A stretch of DNA of 64,000 nucleotides from Diplonema japonicum (lineage: Eukaryota > Euglenozoa > Diplonemea > Diplonemida > Diplonemidae): NCBI GenBank assembly GCA_964019335.1, contig OZ025676.1:558001-622000 (forward strand), written 5' to 3'. The first letter of the stretch is position 1, and every line of letters begins with the position of its first letter. The notes under the pieces were generated by a model, which did not search any database, had not been told where the DNA came from, and was given only the letters and a program-made list of their open reading frames with translations. Positions 27,249 through 38,853 of this stretch are shown one piece after another. The translations under genes were made by a program, and so were the position numbers.

Positions 27249-29562
27249 CAAGCTGTACTGGGTGACAAGAGATAAATAAAAAAGGAAAGCAATAAATAAA
27301 TACAAGCAAGCAGCAACGAAAGAAACTTAACAGAAACGCAGAGCACTAGTGGTGGTTGGGACAGCACCGCCTTAAGGGCCCCGGTGGTGGGTTTTTTGTC
27401 AGCCACCCATCACCTATACTAAGCGTTTCAGTTTTTTTTTTTTGTTTTGTTATGTATTGTTTAACTTTTTTTTTTGTTTTTTTTTCTTAAAATCCTTCGT
27501 AGCAAGGTTCCTCTGTCCCTCGTCCGGTCTCGTGAGATGGGTACCTGGTCCTGGCAGGCTTGGGGGAGTTGCTTGAGCCTGCCCTAAATAAGTGTTTCAA
27601 AAAAAAAAGGAAAAAAAAAGAGAAAAAAAAAACTTCACATGGGTGAATGAAGGAAAGGGACAAGAGAGGCAGTTTTTTGAAACACTTTAGAGCAGGACGA
27701 GCGTTCCCTGAGGTAGCTGCTGTTCTTACCAGTTAAGGTGACCCAATTGGGCGTGAGGCACGGCGAGTGGTGTTAGATGTGACAGACAGGGTAAAAGGAA
27801 GGTTTTTGTGTCATAAACACAAAGAGCGAAGCCAAATTGAGCAAAATCGGAGGAAAAGATTTTTTTTTAAAAAAACGATTTTTATTTTTTCGTGTTCATT
27901 TGTTGTTTCATCTGATGGTACCAATATATTAAAATAAATAAAATAAAATAAAAAAACGACATAAAAAGACAATGCTAAAAATCAAAGACATGTTTCTTAA
28001 ATATCATTGAATTTTTTTAGGAAAAATAAATTCACATAGCATTCAAGCCATCAAAGATAGAATGTTAAAGTGGAAAAAAAATGTTATAAAAAAGGGAGAG
28101 GAATGGCTTAAAGTCTTTTTAATTAAAAAAATTATTGTGTTTTTTTGTTTTTTTTTTCGGGGGTAAAACGAGCAGGGGAACAGGGAAAAGTGTGCAACAA
28201 AACAGAAAGGGTATTCGTCACCGTCTGTTTTTTTTTTTTTGCACAATGGGAGAATATGGTTTCTTTTTTTTTTTTTTGTTTTCTGACTTCTTTTATTTTT
28301 ATTTCTAACTTATCACAGAAAAGTAAAACACCCTCCCTTTTTATTCTTGTTAAAGCAATTCAAGTGAGGGGGGAAAGGGGAGAAACAACGTCATTTTTTT
28401 GACTTAAAATAGGAAGGGTGTAGTAGCCGAAAACAAAAAACCTTTTTTTTTTCGAGTTTTTTTTTTTCTCTTCTTTTTGAAGGGCAAAAAGAAAAAAAAT
28501 TGAGCGAAGCAGAAAAGTTTTTTTTTCTTCAAAATCTTCCTACTTGATTGTCACAACATCACCTCGTAGCACCTTTAAAATTAATGTAATTACAAGGTCC
28601 CAGATGACAGCCTCACAGCGATCCCGCAGAGAGTAAGAAAGAAGAAATGAGGAAAATTGGAAATGAAAGATGTCTTTTTCTTTTTTTGTTTTGGAAAAAA
28701 GACGGGGTTCTCTTCCCTTTTTTTCAAGGAAAGTACATCGGGGGAGGAGGATGCATGCAAAAATTTGCAATTGATGTGGTAAGGAAAAAAAAAATGTTAA
28801 AAAAAAAACAAAAGAATTAGAATAAGTTAGGGATCATTTCTTACGCGCAGTGCGCGAGCAGAGGGTAGCAAAATCAAAAGATAAACATAATAAAGTAGAC
28901 AATACGTGTTCCTGTTCAAAAAAAAAAAAAAAAAAAAAAAAAACAGTTCTAATTTGCAAAAAAAAAATCTTTTTTTTTTGGTGTTGTCATTTTTTTTTTC
29001 TCAGGTTAAAAACGAAAGGGAAGGGGAAAATCTGGTTACAGAAAAAAAGAAGGTAGAGAAAAAAAAATTCATTATGACTGATGGGGTGTTAGAAAAAAAA
29101 AGAGAAAAAAAAGCGAAATAAAACCCTGGATCAGACCTCCCAGATTGTTGACTATAACTGCAAAGCTATATATATAAGTGCTCCTGCCGTAGCCACCTAC
29201 AACAGCCCCTTTTCGCGCTGATCGCCTTTCATTTCTCCTTTTCCTCCAGTTGCTTACTTGGTAAGGGAGAAGGATGAAGATCAAAATAAGCTCCAAAAAG
29301 AAAAGGGAGAAAGTAAAGACATCTTCGCGTGTGGGGGCACAGTAAGTACCACGGCCAGCAGTTTATAGCACAAACGTGAGACTAAAACGAGAGTTTTCGT
29401 GAAAAAAGGGGGGAGGAGGGAAAAGGATGTAGTTTCTTTGTAAAGTTTTTTATATTTGTTACATCTTTGCTTCTTTTTTTTTTTCCTTTTTTGATTCCCT
29501 TTTGGTGTTCCTTTACCCCTGAGAATAAATGACTTAGAACTGATTTTGATTTCATGATTTGC
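27249..29562. other. 2.3-kb intergenic region with GC-rich islands
   Basis: Mostly A/T homopolymers, but three islands of ordinary complexity occur. At 27350-27430 GGTG/TGGG pairs with CCCA/CACC on the minus strand. At 27495-27590 GGCAGGCT and AGCCTGCC form a perfect 8-bp stem on the minus strand. A third lies at 27690-27800, with the palindrome CCCAATTGGG. A fourth lies near 29120-29230. They look like unrecognised non-coding RNAs; no tRNA or spliceosomal RNA consensus was found. No protein gene is supported. Confidence 0.5.
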
Positions 29563-30609
29563 TTACCCGCTGCTCTCGTCATCGCTTGAGGGAATTGAGG
29601 GAGAGCTGTACTTGCTGCCATACTTCTCCTGCCGTTGGAATTTGAAGGATCTGGGCCAGAACTCGTGATAGGCGATAACAGTAGACAGAACAGACCGGGG
29701 GCCCCTTGAGGTAGGCACCCGCCCTGCAAGGTCTGACTCGGTGCAGGTCATCTGCGACAAACAACACTTCAGTGTCAAAGTCAGCTTTGTCAGCAGCTGT
29801 TCCGGCGCCCCCAGCAAAAGGTTGCCACCTTCAATGGGGTCCATAACAACGAAAGGCGCGCCCATGGGGCCGGGGAGCATAGGCACAATGCCTTCCGGTC
29901 TGGTCACGTCCACCATGTGCGTCTTCCTGTTGAATGACTCGCAAATGTACTTCACGAAGCCCTTCAGGAACTCGCCTGGGGTCTGCGTCGTTTCCCCTTG
30001 CAGCTTGCTGTACCCCAGCACGATCAGCAGGAACGTGCTGGCCTTGAAGTTGTCATCAATAATCTTGCATGACTCCAAGATAGTCGTCAGGACGAAAGCT
30101 GTCAGGTCAGCGTTGGTGTGGTACCGCAGCTCCTTCTTGAGGTAGGATGTGAGGGCTCTGTGGTACGACTTTGTGTCCTGTGTGAAGAAGACGTCTGTGG
30201 TGATGTCCTCAATCTTGAGCGAGAGGTGGTCGCTGCTCACGATGTTGACCTCGCTCTCCTTGAAGTCGTTGCAGAGCCCGCTCATCGCCTCCTGCACGTC
30301 CTCTACATCCTCCACCACAAGAGCGATGCCCTTTGTGAAGGGTGCCATTCCATACCCGTGTTCGCTGCACAGCTTGACTGTCGATTTGGGAGAAACCCTC
30401 ATGATGGTCGCCTGCACGGCGCTGCGCACAGTGCTCCTCACAGCACACTCCTCACCGCGAGGCACCATGAACTGTTTGAACAGCTGCATCTCACCCCCCA
30501 GCGTCAACCCCACCACATCGCTTGCCCACGGTGTCCCTGCGATGTCCGTCGGTTCAGTCCTCTTGCTTCCGCAACCGTCCCTCTTTTTCTGGAATCTCTG
30601 AGCGCCCAT
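29563..30609 (-). CDS. Non-canonical poly(A) polymerase-like protein lacking catalytic residues
   Basis: 348 residues. The layout matches TRF4/PAPD5-type nucleotidyltransferases: FKQFMVPRGEECAVRSTVRS (about 44-63) parallels the FYNFMSPCPEE helix, followed by the nucleotidyltransferase strand region and a PAP-associated segment (LTAFVLTTILESCKI, GEFLKGFVKYICESFNRKT, VMDPIEGGNLLLG, about 170-275). The key motifs are missing, however. The GS box is replaced (LCSEHGYG), and the DxD metal-binding pair, normally SDIDLVV, reads KGIALVV. It is therefore probably a catalytically dead family member acting as scaffold or RNA-binding subunit. Alternatively it may belong to another family with coincidental resemblance. 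Confidence 0.65.
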   Translation of the reverse strand: MGAQRFQKKRDGCGSKRTEPTDIAGTPWASDVVGLTLGGEMQLFKQFMVPRGEECAVRSTVRSAVQATIMRVSPKSTVKLCSEHGYGMAPFTKGIALVVEDVEDVQEAMSGLCNDFKESEVNIVSSDHLSLKIEDITTDVFFTQDTKSYHRALTSYLKKELRYHTNADLTAFVLTTILESCKIIDDNFKASTFLLIVLGYSKLQGETTQTPGEFLKGFVKYICESFNRKTHMVDVTRPEGIVPMLPGPMGAPFVVMDPIEGGNLLLGAPEQLLTKLTLTLKCCLSQMTCTESDLAGRVPTSRGPRSVLSTVIAYHEFWPRSFKFQRQEKYGSKYSSPSIPSSDDESSG

Positions 30610-31058
30610 TTTAATGTTAATGTGTTTAAGAGAAAAGGTAGTCTGGGTGTAAAGGTAGTCTGGGTGACTTCAACAAGGAATGAGAAACAGCATCAGAAAA
30701 ACAGTAAAAACAAGAAAAAGACAAGGACTGTAACTCTAACCGATGGGAGGCTATCCCTCTGCTGCAACCACTCTGAAAGGTGCACGCAACAAGGAGATCC
30801 TCAAGGCTTATATGACGTTGGCGCCGGATGCCTATATGCCACGGCAGACGGGGCGGGGGATGGGAGGGATAATTGACAACAAAAGGACATTTTTTTTTTA
30901 TTCCCATTTTTAAACATATTTTTTTTGTTTTCCCACTATTTTATTAACAAATAACATTTTCCATCTTCCTTACACGTCCAAAAAGGTTAGTTTGCAGCGA
31001 AGGTGTTTCCTCTATAATAACTATCCCAGGATCCTGGAGCCATCGTCGGCACTGTGTT
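30610..31058. other. Intergenic between PAP-like and TRPV-like genes
   Basis: About 450 bp, moderately AT-rich, without a supported gene or repeat. It carries the 5' flank of the PAP-like gene and the 3' flank of the channel gene. Confidence 0.6.
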
Positions 31059-34000
31059 CTAAAGAACGATATTGCGCTGCCTCGGTGTGCGTGACAGATC
31101 CTCAAGGGGCGCATGTGCTGGTGAGCGGTGCTTTGTGGGGTGGTATGTAGGGGGGCGCTGCTTCTGAGGAATGGCATCCCAGTCTGGAGTGTAGTCGGAG
31201 TACTCCGAGGTACCCTCCTCAGAGAACATAGGGAGCATGAACGCACGCCTCCCATCCACGATGGTCCACCAGTTGACACCCTTCTCTTGTTGTGAAAGCT
31301 CCGACTCCAAAGAGAGAATCATACGTGAGAACTCCATGTTCCAGATGACATCAGCCTCGCCTCTGATCTCCTCATAGGTCGTTGACATCATGGCAACAAG
31401 CAGGTTCATCAGGATGCTCGTCACAAGGATAGAATACAGCGACATCAGGAAGTACGCAACGTTAGGGTAGGCTGACTGGTCCCGCCCGATGTCAGGTTGG
31501 ACCTCCCCCAGCACAACTTCAAAACTTGTCTTCAAATGCGAAAAGAAGACCATGCTGTTCTCAGGGTCTGTGTCCAGTATCAAGTGGAAGGCCTGGGTGA
31601 AGCCCAACTGGAAGGTCAGGAAGATAACCAAGAACTGCAGCATGTCGTTGGACAGCATCTTCCAAATCATGATGATGAAGGGTCCTGTCTGCTTGAACCC
31701 CAGCATCAGCCACAACACATAACTCCACAGCAGCAAAGCAGAAGCAGCACCCAATAAGTCCTCCAGGGGGCTGCCGTTGTACCTAAACACGTAAGACAGT
31801 AACGTCGTGAGGCAGAAGAAACTCGACAGGATGTTCTCCAGCAGCATTGCACCCTTTACACCGAAGTACCCATTCAGACCTTGCTCAGACAGCTCCGATA
31901 ACTCCCTCTTGCCCTTGTGCAAGGCGCCGAAGAAGACACCCATGTCCGCTATCTTTTCAAAAACTGAGGCCTTCGACATGTAGTACGCTATGCCCTCGCA
32001 CATTATGTACTCTTTCCAACTCTCCAGTGCGTTATAGGGCTGCTTTAGGATGTTGTTGTCGAACATAGCTGTGTACTGCCCTGCGCACTGCTGCTCTCCC
32101 GACGAAGTGCCCTTTTCTCTGAAACCCGCAACTGTGAACATTAACACGTAGCACAGGAGCGTGGCAATACGCTTCAAAAAGATTCTCTTCACATAAGCAT
32201 TCCATTTCTGAGTCAGAAAGTTCCTGATGAGAGGCAACGCCAGAAGCTGCATGTGCTGGTTCTCGACAAGGAGCTCCAGGATGGAAGGCCTGCCCTCGTT
32301 GGTAGAGATGGTCTCGATTTCATCGATGAACACCGCACGGTAACTAGCAGGGCCGAAGGTCCACCTCGTCAGTGTATTTATCTCAAGCAGGTGTGTGAAT
32401 ATTTCAATATGTCCCCTCTCGGCAGCCAGGGTGAAGGGTGTCAACTTCGATTTGTTGACACACGTCGTGAGGCCGCACTCGTAGAACGCAGGTTTGTGCT
32501 GAATGCATAATGCCTCCACAAATTTATACATCTCAGGTAGATTATGCCATACACACATGTGCAGCACTGTGTTGCCGTCGAGGTTTCTCTCATCCAGCAT
32601 CTCTTGCTTGCTCTTTCCTAACCTCGTTTCCGCAAATTCAAGCAGGTACAGCACCATGTCGGGCTGGTTGCTGGTGATGGCAAACATCTACGAAATAGTG
32701 AGCGTATGATAACTCTTCGTGCATACCAAGGGGGACTCGCCATAGTAAACGCCATTATCGCCACCTCTAAAAAAAAGGCCCGTTGCCCTTGCAAGTACTG
32801 ATTTAGGGTAGGCTTCACACAGCAAACGTGCCATTCTCATGTCACGCGCAAGTACTGCAAAATGGAGTGCCAGCTCCCCGTCGAAGGCTTCCGTGGTGTA
32901 TGTGTCGGCAGCCAGCTTCGGGTCATGCTGAAGGAGCCAAACTGCCATCTCTTGCTTTTTTGGGCCATTCATCAACAAGCACACCAACAGAGGCGTAGCA
33001 CCAAAATGGTCCCTCACCTTGGTCTTTACAGGGTTGCGTCTGATCACATCCTTCATGCCCTGCACGTCATCTTGCACGATACGCTGTGCGTGGTGTGTCA
33101 TAATCCCGGCATACCTTGAACACAGGTTCTGTTTCCCACGCTGTCTGCTGTGAGTCGAGCTGGTCGTCTAAATCCCTCTCCTGCAGCAGGCCCACAACCT
33201 TCAGGATGCTATTCGAAAACTTCTCGACGATCGCCTTCAGTTTCGGTTTGGGTTTTCCCTCAGCAACTATCTCCCTTACCTTGGCAAGGCGTTGTCTGTC
33301 TAGTTCCCGCTGCTTGTGGATTTCCTCAAACATTTCACTGTATTTCGTCTTAATTGCTCCAGTGAGAGTCTGCAGCTGCACGATGTCATCTGACTTGACA
33401 CCTGTCGTGAGCAGCAGCTCATCGAGCCCTCCTAATACGGACTCCAGGGTGATCATTTTATTCCTAGCCTTCTCTTGCTCGTGTTTGTCGATCGCCATGT
33501 CAACCACGTTGTCCCAGCCGCAAGACTTCAGTGATTTGAAGGACATCCTTGCCTTGTGGCCGCGGAACATCCTTTGGATGTTCGTGACTGCCTTTTCAAG
33601 TTCGTGAATCTCGTGTGGTTCCATTCCAGAAAACTTTTGCAGTGTAGCAGAGTCATAGTTGGGAATAGCCTCCTCTGTTATGCGTGGAGTATCATTGGAC
33701 ACCACGTCAGGGTCGTAAGTGACGTGCACAGTCTCGCTGGGAGAGCAAAGGCGGATACTCGACCGTGAGGGTACCGGCGACGGGGACGGGGACGGAGTAG
33801 TCAACTTTGGGCGAGGGGACAGCCTCCCTAAGACGCGAGTGGGGGATGCAGAGGTAAGAGGCAGAATCCTTGCCTCGATGCGTCGCAAGACATAACACGA
33901 CGCACTTAGGATCTCCTCCGAGGTGCCTTTGTCGGCAACGCTGACAGTGTCTTTCCGCCTCTCGCTCCAGTAAGTAGTCAGAGGAAGGGATCCAGTCACA

Positions 34001-34308
34001 ACTTCCTTCACTTTGTAGGCCCATCCCTCGGTTCTTACCTGATTGTATCCTTTCACTTCTTGTCTCCCACCAGCAACTAATGCATGATCTTGAAACACAG
34101 GACTCCATAGTTGGATGAGAGGAACCAGCCCTTCCTGTGCTTCTTTGAAGACATGCCCAACAGACCTAATAAACTTGTATTGCTGCTGCGCTGCTTCGTC
34201 CTTGCCGCTCTGCGTCGCTACCAGCATGTGATCGTTGGAGGCTGCATTCCAGTAAAGGTCAAGCTGCACCGTCTCTGAGGGCTCCTGAGGGCTGACACCT
34301 CGCTCCAT
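31059..34308 (-). CDS. TRPV-like cation channel with IQ motif and N-terminal repeats
   Basis: Exons 34308-33115, 33083-32727 and 32687-31059 give 1059 residues. Residues about 15-150 hold three ~45-residue repeats of the type LxxYWNxxxxDHxLVA. An IQ-like motif follows (NIQRMFRGHKARMSFKSL, about 255-272), then a coiled coil, and ankyrin-type repeats (about 400-620). The membrane part starts after TFGPASYRAVF and KWNAYVKRIFLKRIA, a region very like the TRPV pre-S1 segment. Six hydrophobic helices follow, with S6 ILVTSILMNLLVAMM and a TRP-box-like IWNMEFSRMIL. Such channels conduct calcium, in flagellates often in the ciliary membrane. Introns 33114-33084 (31 nt) and 32726-32688 (39 nt) start GTATGC, phase 0. 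Start ATG 34306-34308 is the first one following untranslatable upstream sequence; not certain. Confidence 0.88.
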
Positions 34309-34837
34309 GGAAGGGGACCTCCCGTGTGTACTATGAGGGTAGTTGCAAGTGGTACTTGGGTTGTATAGGAGAGCAGAAAGCCAAGGAGATAAAGTGGAAG
34401 AAAGGAAGCCAAACCGGCAAGATACTGCAGGTAACCAAGAAGCAAATGTCACAACACAGGAACACATGCATGTCCCGTTTGTTTTGTTTACTGTGGAAAA
34501 CACTATAATGGCATTCTGCAGATGTACTTCCGCTAAAGCAATCTAAAGGGAAGAAATATAGTCCGAACCGCTGCTTTTTTAAACTCATTACTACACCCCT
34601 CCCCCCTCCCCTTTTTTCTTCTTTTCTTTCTAACCCTTCAACCCGTCACCACCATCCCTGCGGGGCTAAGCTTCGAACAAAGCAAGGGACGGCAAGCCCA
34701 CGACCGACGGGTTTCGAGGAGCACAGCACTTTAAGGAGGAGGAGAGAAAACCAACTTTACTTTTTTCTTTTTTTCTTTTTAAAAAGGGGGGCTTTCAGAA
34801 AATGGGGAACACTTGGGGGTGTGAGAAACTCCTCGTG
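34309..34837. other. Intergenic upstream of the channel gene, with a 74-nt inverted-repeat island
   Basis: At 34640-34713 AACCCGTC and GACGGGTT form a perfect 8-bp closing stem around inner pairings (GGGCT/AGCCC; TCCCT/AGGGA). The length resembles a tRNA, but no TTCGA arm sits at the right distance from the 3' end on either strand, so I do not call a tRNA. The remainder is pyrimidine-rich. Confidence 0.45.
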
Positions 34838-35123
34838 CTAGCTAATATTCGGTCTGTGCGTGTTAATTTTTTTTTTCTTGCGATAAAACAATACCAATGA
34901 AGCATCCCTGTCTTTCATCTGGCTCTGACCCTGGAAGTTCATACCCTGCAATAGTTGACTGCGACTGCTTTGCATACCGTGATGGGGTTCATCAACATGG
35001 GCGTGGTGGTGGATTGTGGCAAGAATTGCGTCACACGCTGCTGGTACAGCTGCTGGTTGTAAGCGGCAGCGGCTTGAGCAGAGGCCTGCGAAGGCTGTGT
35101 GGGTTTCATGGCCTGGTGTGGTT

Positions 35124-35158
<35 letters not shown>

Positions 35159-36501
35159 ATTTTCATGAGGTCCTGCGAAGGTGTCATCTGCTGCATTTGT
35201 GGGGTCTGCGAGGGCCAACCAGTCTTTGCAGGTTGTGCCCACTGCTGCTTGGCCTGCTGTTGCTGGTGTTGAAGGCCAGGTGTCGGCATCTGTCGCTGTC
35301 CCAGACCAGATTGCATGCCCACGCCGGACATGCTAGGCATGTTGGACATGCTTGACATTCCTGCCATACCCGGGGCACGCATCGCTTGGTTGGAGAACAT
35401 GCCTGTGCCCAGCTGTGCAGGTGGCATGCCACCAGCCGAGAACATCGTCTGCTGCGGCGGATGTTGGGGAGGGTGCTGGGGGTGCTGTGGGTGTGTGGAC
35501 TGGAAACTGCTGCTGATAGGTGCCCTGGTGCCTGTCTGGAGCAGTGGCTGTGCATTCATGTGGTGTACAGAGCTATGCATCGGTTTTGCAGCTGCGGCTG
35601 CAGCGGCAGCTTTCTCAGCTGCAGCCGCGGCTGCCTGCTTTTCAGCTGCCGCTTGCTGCTCTTTGGCCATGTCACCAGCTTTTTTCACCATCAAGGAAAG
35701 CTTGGTCTGCAGTGTTTCCATGTGCCCACCATACGAGTCGGGCAGCGCCATGTGCCAGTCGGCCTCCTTGCACTTGAATTGCAAGTGGTTTGTTTCGTCG
35801 AAGAATTTCACTTGGGTCACGGTCCTCTTCTTGGCGGACTTGATCCCACTGTCGACGTGCAACACGATCTCACCATCTTCAAGGGTCACCGTGCACTGCT
35901 GGCCTGCTTCATCTTCTATTTTAATCTCTGTCTCAGTGAAGGTAGGTGGGGGTGCCACCCTCTGAGGCTTTTCGTTGATGTCGAAGCCAGTAATGTCTTC
36001 GTTGTTGCCACGGTAGCCTTTTCCTCCCTTACCGCCATAACCCTTTTTGCCATGCCCCTTCTTGCCACCATGACCTTTGTATCCCTTTCCTTCGTTGGAA
36101 AACTTTGTGTCAAAAAAGCCACTACTCGGCTCGATCTCGTGGGTAATGGTGGCTTCTTTCTCCCTAACTCTGTCCCTGCTTCTTCGATCTCTCTCGCCGT
36201 AGTCATAGTCGTATCTGTTTTCCCTCAGGTCCTTGGCGTCCTTACCCCAGCTTTCCCATGTGGCTCCTCCTTTCCAGCCCTTGCCTCCTCCCTTGCCACC
36301 ATGACCTTTGTGCCCCTTTCCGTGCTGCATGGACCCCTTCCCCTTCCCCTTCCCTTTCCCCCAATCATCACCACCCTTGTGCCCGCCCTGCACAACGTGG
36401 TGGACCTTAGTTTTCTCTTCCTTCACCTGAACTTTGTCTTTGCTTGGCTCTGCCTTGACCTTCACCTTAATAGACTTCTCACCATCACTACCACTGCCCA
36501 T
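34838..36501 (-). CDS. Gly/Lys-, Gln- and Met-rich protein, probably RNA-associated
   Basis: Exons 36501-34978 and 34945-34838 give 543 residues. The N-terminal third is built of GKGKGKG, GHGGKG and KGYKGHGGKK repeats, RGG-like in character. A structured-looking middle (about 185-275: TETEIKIEDEAGQQCTVTLE and QVKFFDETNHLQFKCKEADW) follows, then an Ala/Lys coiled coil, a Pro/Met-rich stretch and a Gln run of about 11. The intron 34977-34946 is 32 nt, starts GTATGC and ends TTGCAG, phase 0, joining NPIT to GMNFQGQSQ. Composition suggests a condensate-type RNA-binding protein. No family recognised for the middle domain. Confidence 0.75.
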
Positions 36502-36751
36502 CGTTAATATAGCGGCCCCCCTGGGATGTGTTAAGGCTCGGTAAAGTGGCGAAGAATGAAATGGGGGAAATTAAGTTAAAATTGCTAAAAACAGGCAAGA
36601 GAAACATTACTTCAAGAATAATGTACATCATCTACTAGCAGCAGCTTTATGTTTCAGGCCATAACCAGCACTTGGGGGGGGGGGGGGGGGGGGTTCATAC
36701 GGAAGTATTGAGTTGAGGGTTCTTTTAGGGGAAAAAAATGAAAAGGGATAA

Positions 36752-38649
36752 CTATTTTGCACCCCAGTATGCCTTGTTGTTCTCGCAGAAGTCGATTGTG
36801 AAATGCATCTCAGGGAGGAACTCCGACATGCATTCAAACAGTGGGATCACAATATAATTCATGAAGGCGATCTGCCCTTTAGCGACACTGGGTGTGTACC
36901 TATCCATGAACGGTGATATGACCTGGCCCATTGCCTGCTCCCTGTCGCCTTGCAGGTAGAACTCGTCCGAGATGTGATCACACCATTTTAGGTACAAGTC
37001 CTCTGGCCGGCCGCAGTTGCTAATATCTGCCATTTTCATCGCCATTGACAGTGCCAGCCTCACATCTTCCTTCTTTGAGAAGGTCGAATCCTCGACTAAT
37101 TTTCTTTTAAACGTGCTGATGATCTTCGCATGCAGGCCCATGTCTGTAGCTAGCACCATTTCAATAATTGTGTCCTTTATGTTCCTCCTCTGCTCCTCAC
37201 AGAAGCACTCCAGCACGTTGTATTGGTCCAGCTTCATCAACTCAAACACACAAGAAAGGTGAACGCTCTCCAAGATAGATTTGTCGTTGAACAGCGTGGC
37301 TAGATATGTCTGTGCTTTGATATGGAAGTTGTTGTTGATCCCCGGGTGGTTGTAGTCGTGGATCGCAGCAGAGAACAGTGCTGCAAAGATCTCTTCATCG
37401 GACAGCTTTGCTATCGCTGAGAGGCCGCCACTTGTGATGATGAAATTGGTGACGTGCAGCACGTCAGCAGCGTGCATGCTGTTATGGTACGGGTTGGGGT
37501 GGTATCCTGCTTCCACGATGGATAGCCAGTTCAGGAAGATTTTCTCATTGATGTTGAATTTCTCCAGCAGCCTGTTCTTCACGAAGACGCAGTAGGTGAC
37601 AATAAAGAGAGAACCGCCGTTAGGTTGCGACACAAGACCTTCGTAGCCGTATGAGCCGGAGAGAGCAGCCTGCACATCGAACACATTGAAATCCCAGTCC
37701 CCGAGCTTTTGGATGAGGTTGTACACAATGCTGCATGTCTGGTCTGGGAAGTTTTTCTTTATTTCCCCAAACTCCGCAACGGAGTACAGGGGGATAACGT
37801 TTGAGAACTTCGGATTAGTGGGTGTGTCCCCTTCTTCGGACTGAGGTTGCCACAAGTCTGTCTTCAGGATCTTCAAAAGATTCGCGTTGTATTCCACACA
37901 CATCTTGCTCCCCAACGGGTTCCGCACCGCTGTGACCTCTTCCTCAGGATCGTCCTTCGCGTTCTCCACACCCTTGCTCTTCTTGTGCTTGTCCGCTCTC
38001 TTTATCTCACTCTCAATGTTCTTCAGGTCATCGAGTACCTTCTTGCTTTCGTTGTTGCTGAAGCATTCCTTTAGCTTGTTCACTTCAAACGCAGAGTCTT
38101 CCAACTTTTTAGACGCTTTTGCTTCTTTGTTGGAGACTTCCTTAATCAGCTTATCGGGGTCTTTTACCAGTTTAAACCTCGAGTAAGACACCTGTGTGCG
38201 TGTGTGACGCAGGGAGCATACAATATTGGAAAGGATCATCGTCTCTCCATTTGCATCTTTGCTCTTAGGGAGTGTGAACATTCCCACAGAAGGAACCTGT
38301 GACTTGGTTATCTGCAGGCAAACATACCTCGAAATAACAGCTGTCTGCCTCAGCAGATGAAGTACATCGGTTTTCCACAAAACCTGACTGCATCAATTCC
38401 AACAGCTTCGGCCACTCAAGGTTGCTGGTCACCTTATTGCACTCGCTCTGTCGTGTTGTTGTAAAGAAGGCCGTTGCATACCTCCGTGAACGTACGGCCA
38501 TAGGAAACCCCATCAGGATGGACTGACACAAAACACAGTGACATAGGCGTGGGCCCTGCCCGCAGTATTGTGAAGGTGTTGTTCGTCCCCCGTGTGAACA
38601 TCTTCGGAGCGTACTCCATGTCATTGAAGTGCTGGTTATCCTTGGCCAT
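36752..38649 (-). CDS. Class I cyclic-nucleotide phosphodiesterase
   Basis: Exons 38649-38482, 38447-38328 and 38296-36752 give 610 residues. The C-terminal 340 residues are a full PDE catalytic domain: YHNSMHAADVLHV and AAIHDYNHPGINN carry the metal-binding His/Asp set, MKMADISNCGRP the further Asp, and ISPFMDRYTPSVAKGQIAFM the Gln-containing purine-binding region. It hydrolyses cAMP or cGMP. The N-terminal part is coiled and charged. Introns 38481-38448 (34 nt, GTATGC) and 38327-38297 (31 nt, GTATGT) are phase 0. The frame stays open upstream to 38817 without an ATG, with a CACACAG acceptor-like site near 38710, so a further 5' exon may exist. Confidence 0.92.
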
Positions 38650-38853
38650 GCGACCTATAAGCCTCTGCCTTTGGTTGCCAAGCCTCTTCCCATAAACCTT
38701 GCGCTCCTCCTGTGTGTATGCTGAATACACGTTGAAAATATAACTTATACAGGCTGGTATTGACAAATAAAATGTTAGAGGGTTATCCTGTTGGGTGAAT
38801 CTAAGGAACAACAGCACTGAGTGCTATGATCTAGGGGTTTAACATAGTGTGGT

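Noticed and set aside
34640-34713. tRNA gene
   Set aside because: Length and closing stem fit, but TTCGA lies mid-molecule in both orientations and no anticodon/T-arm geometry results.
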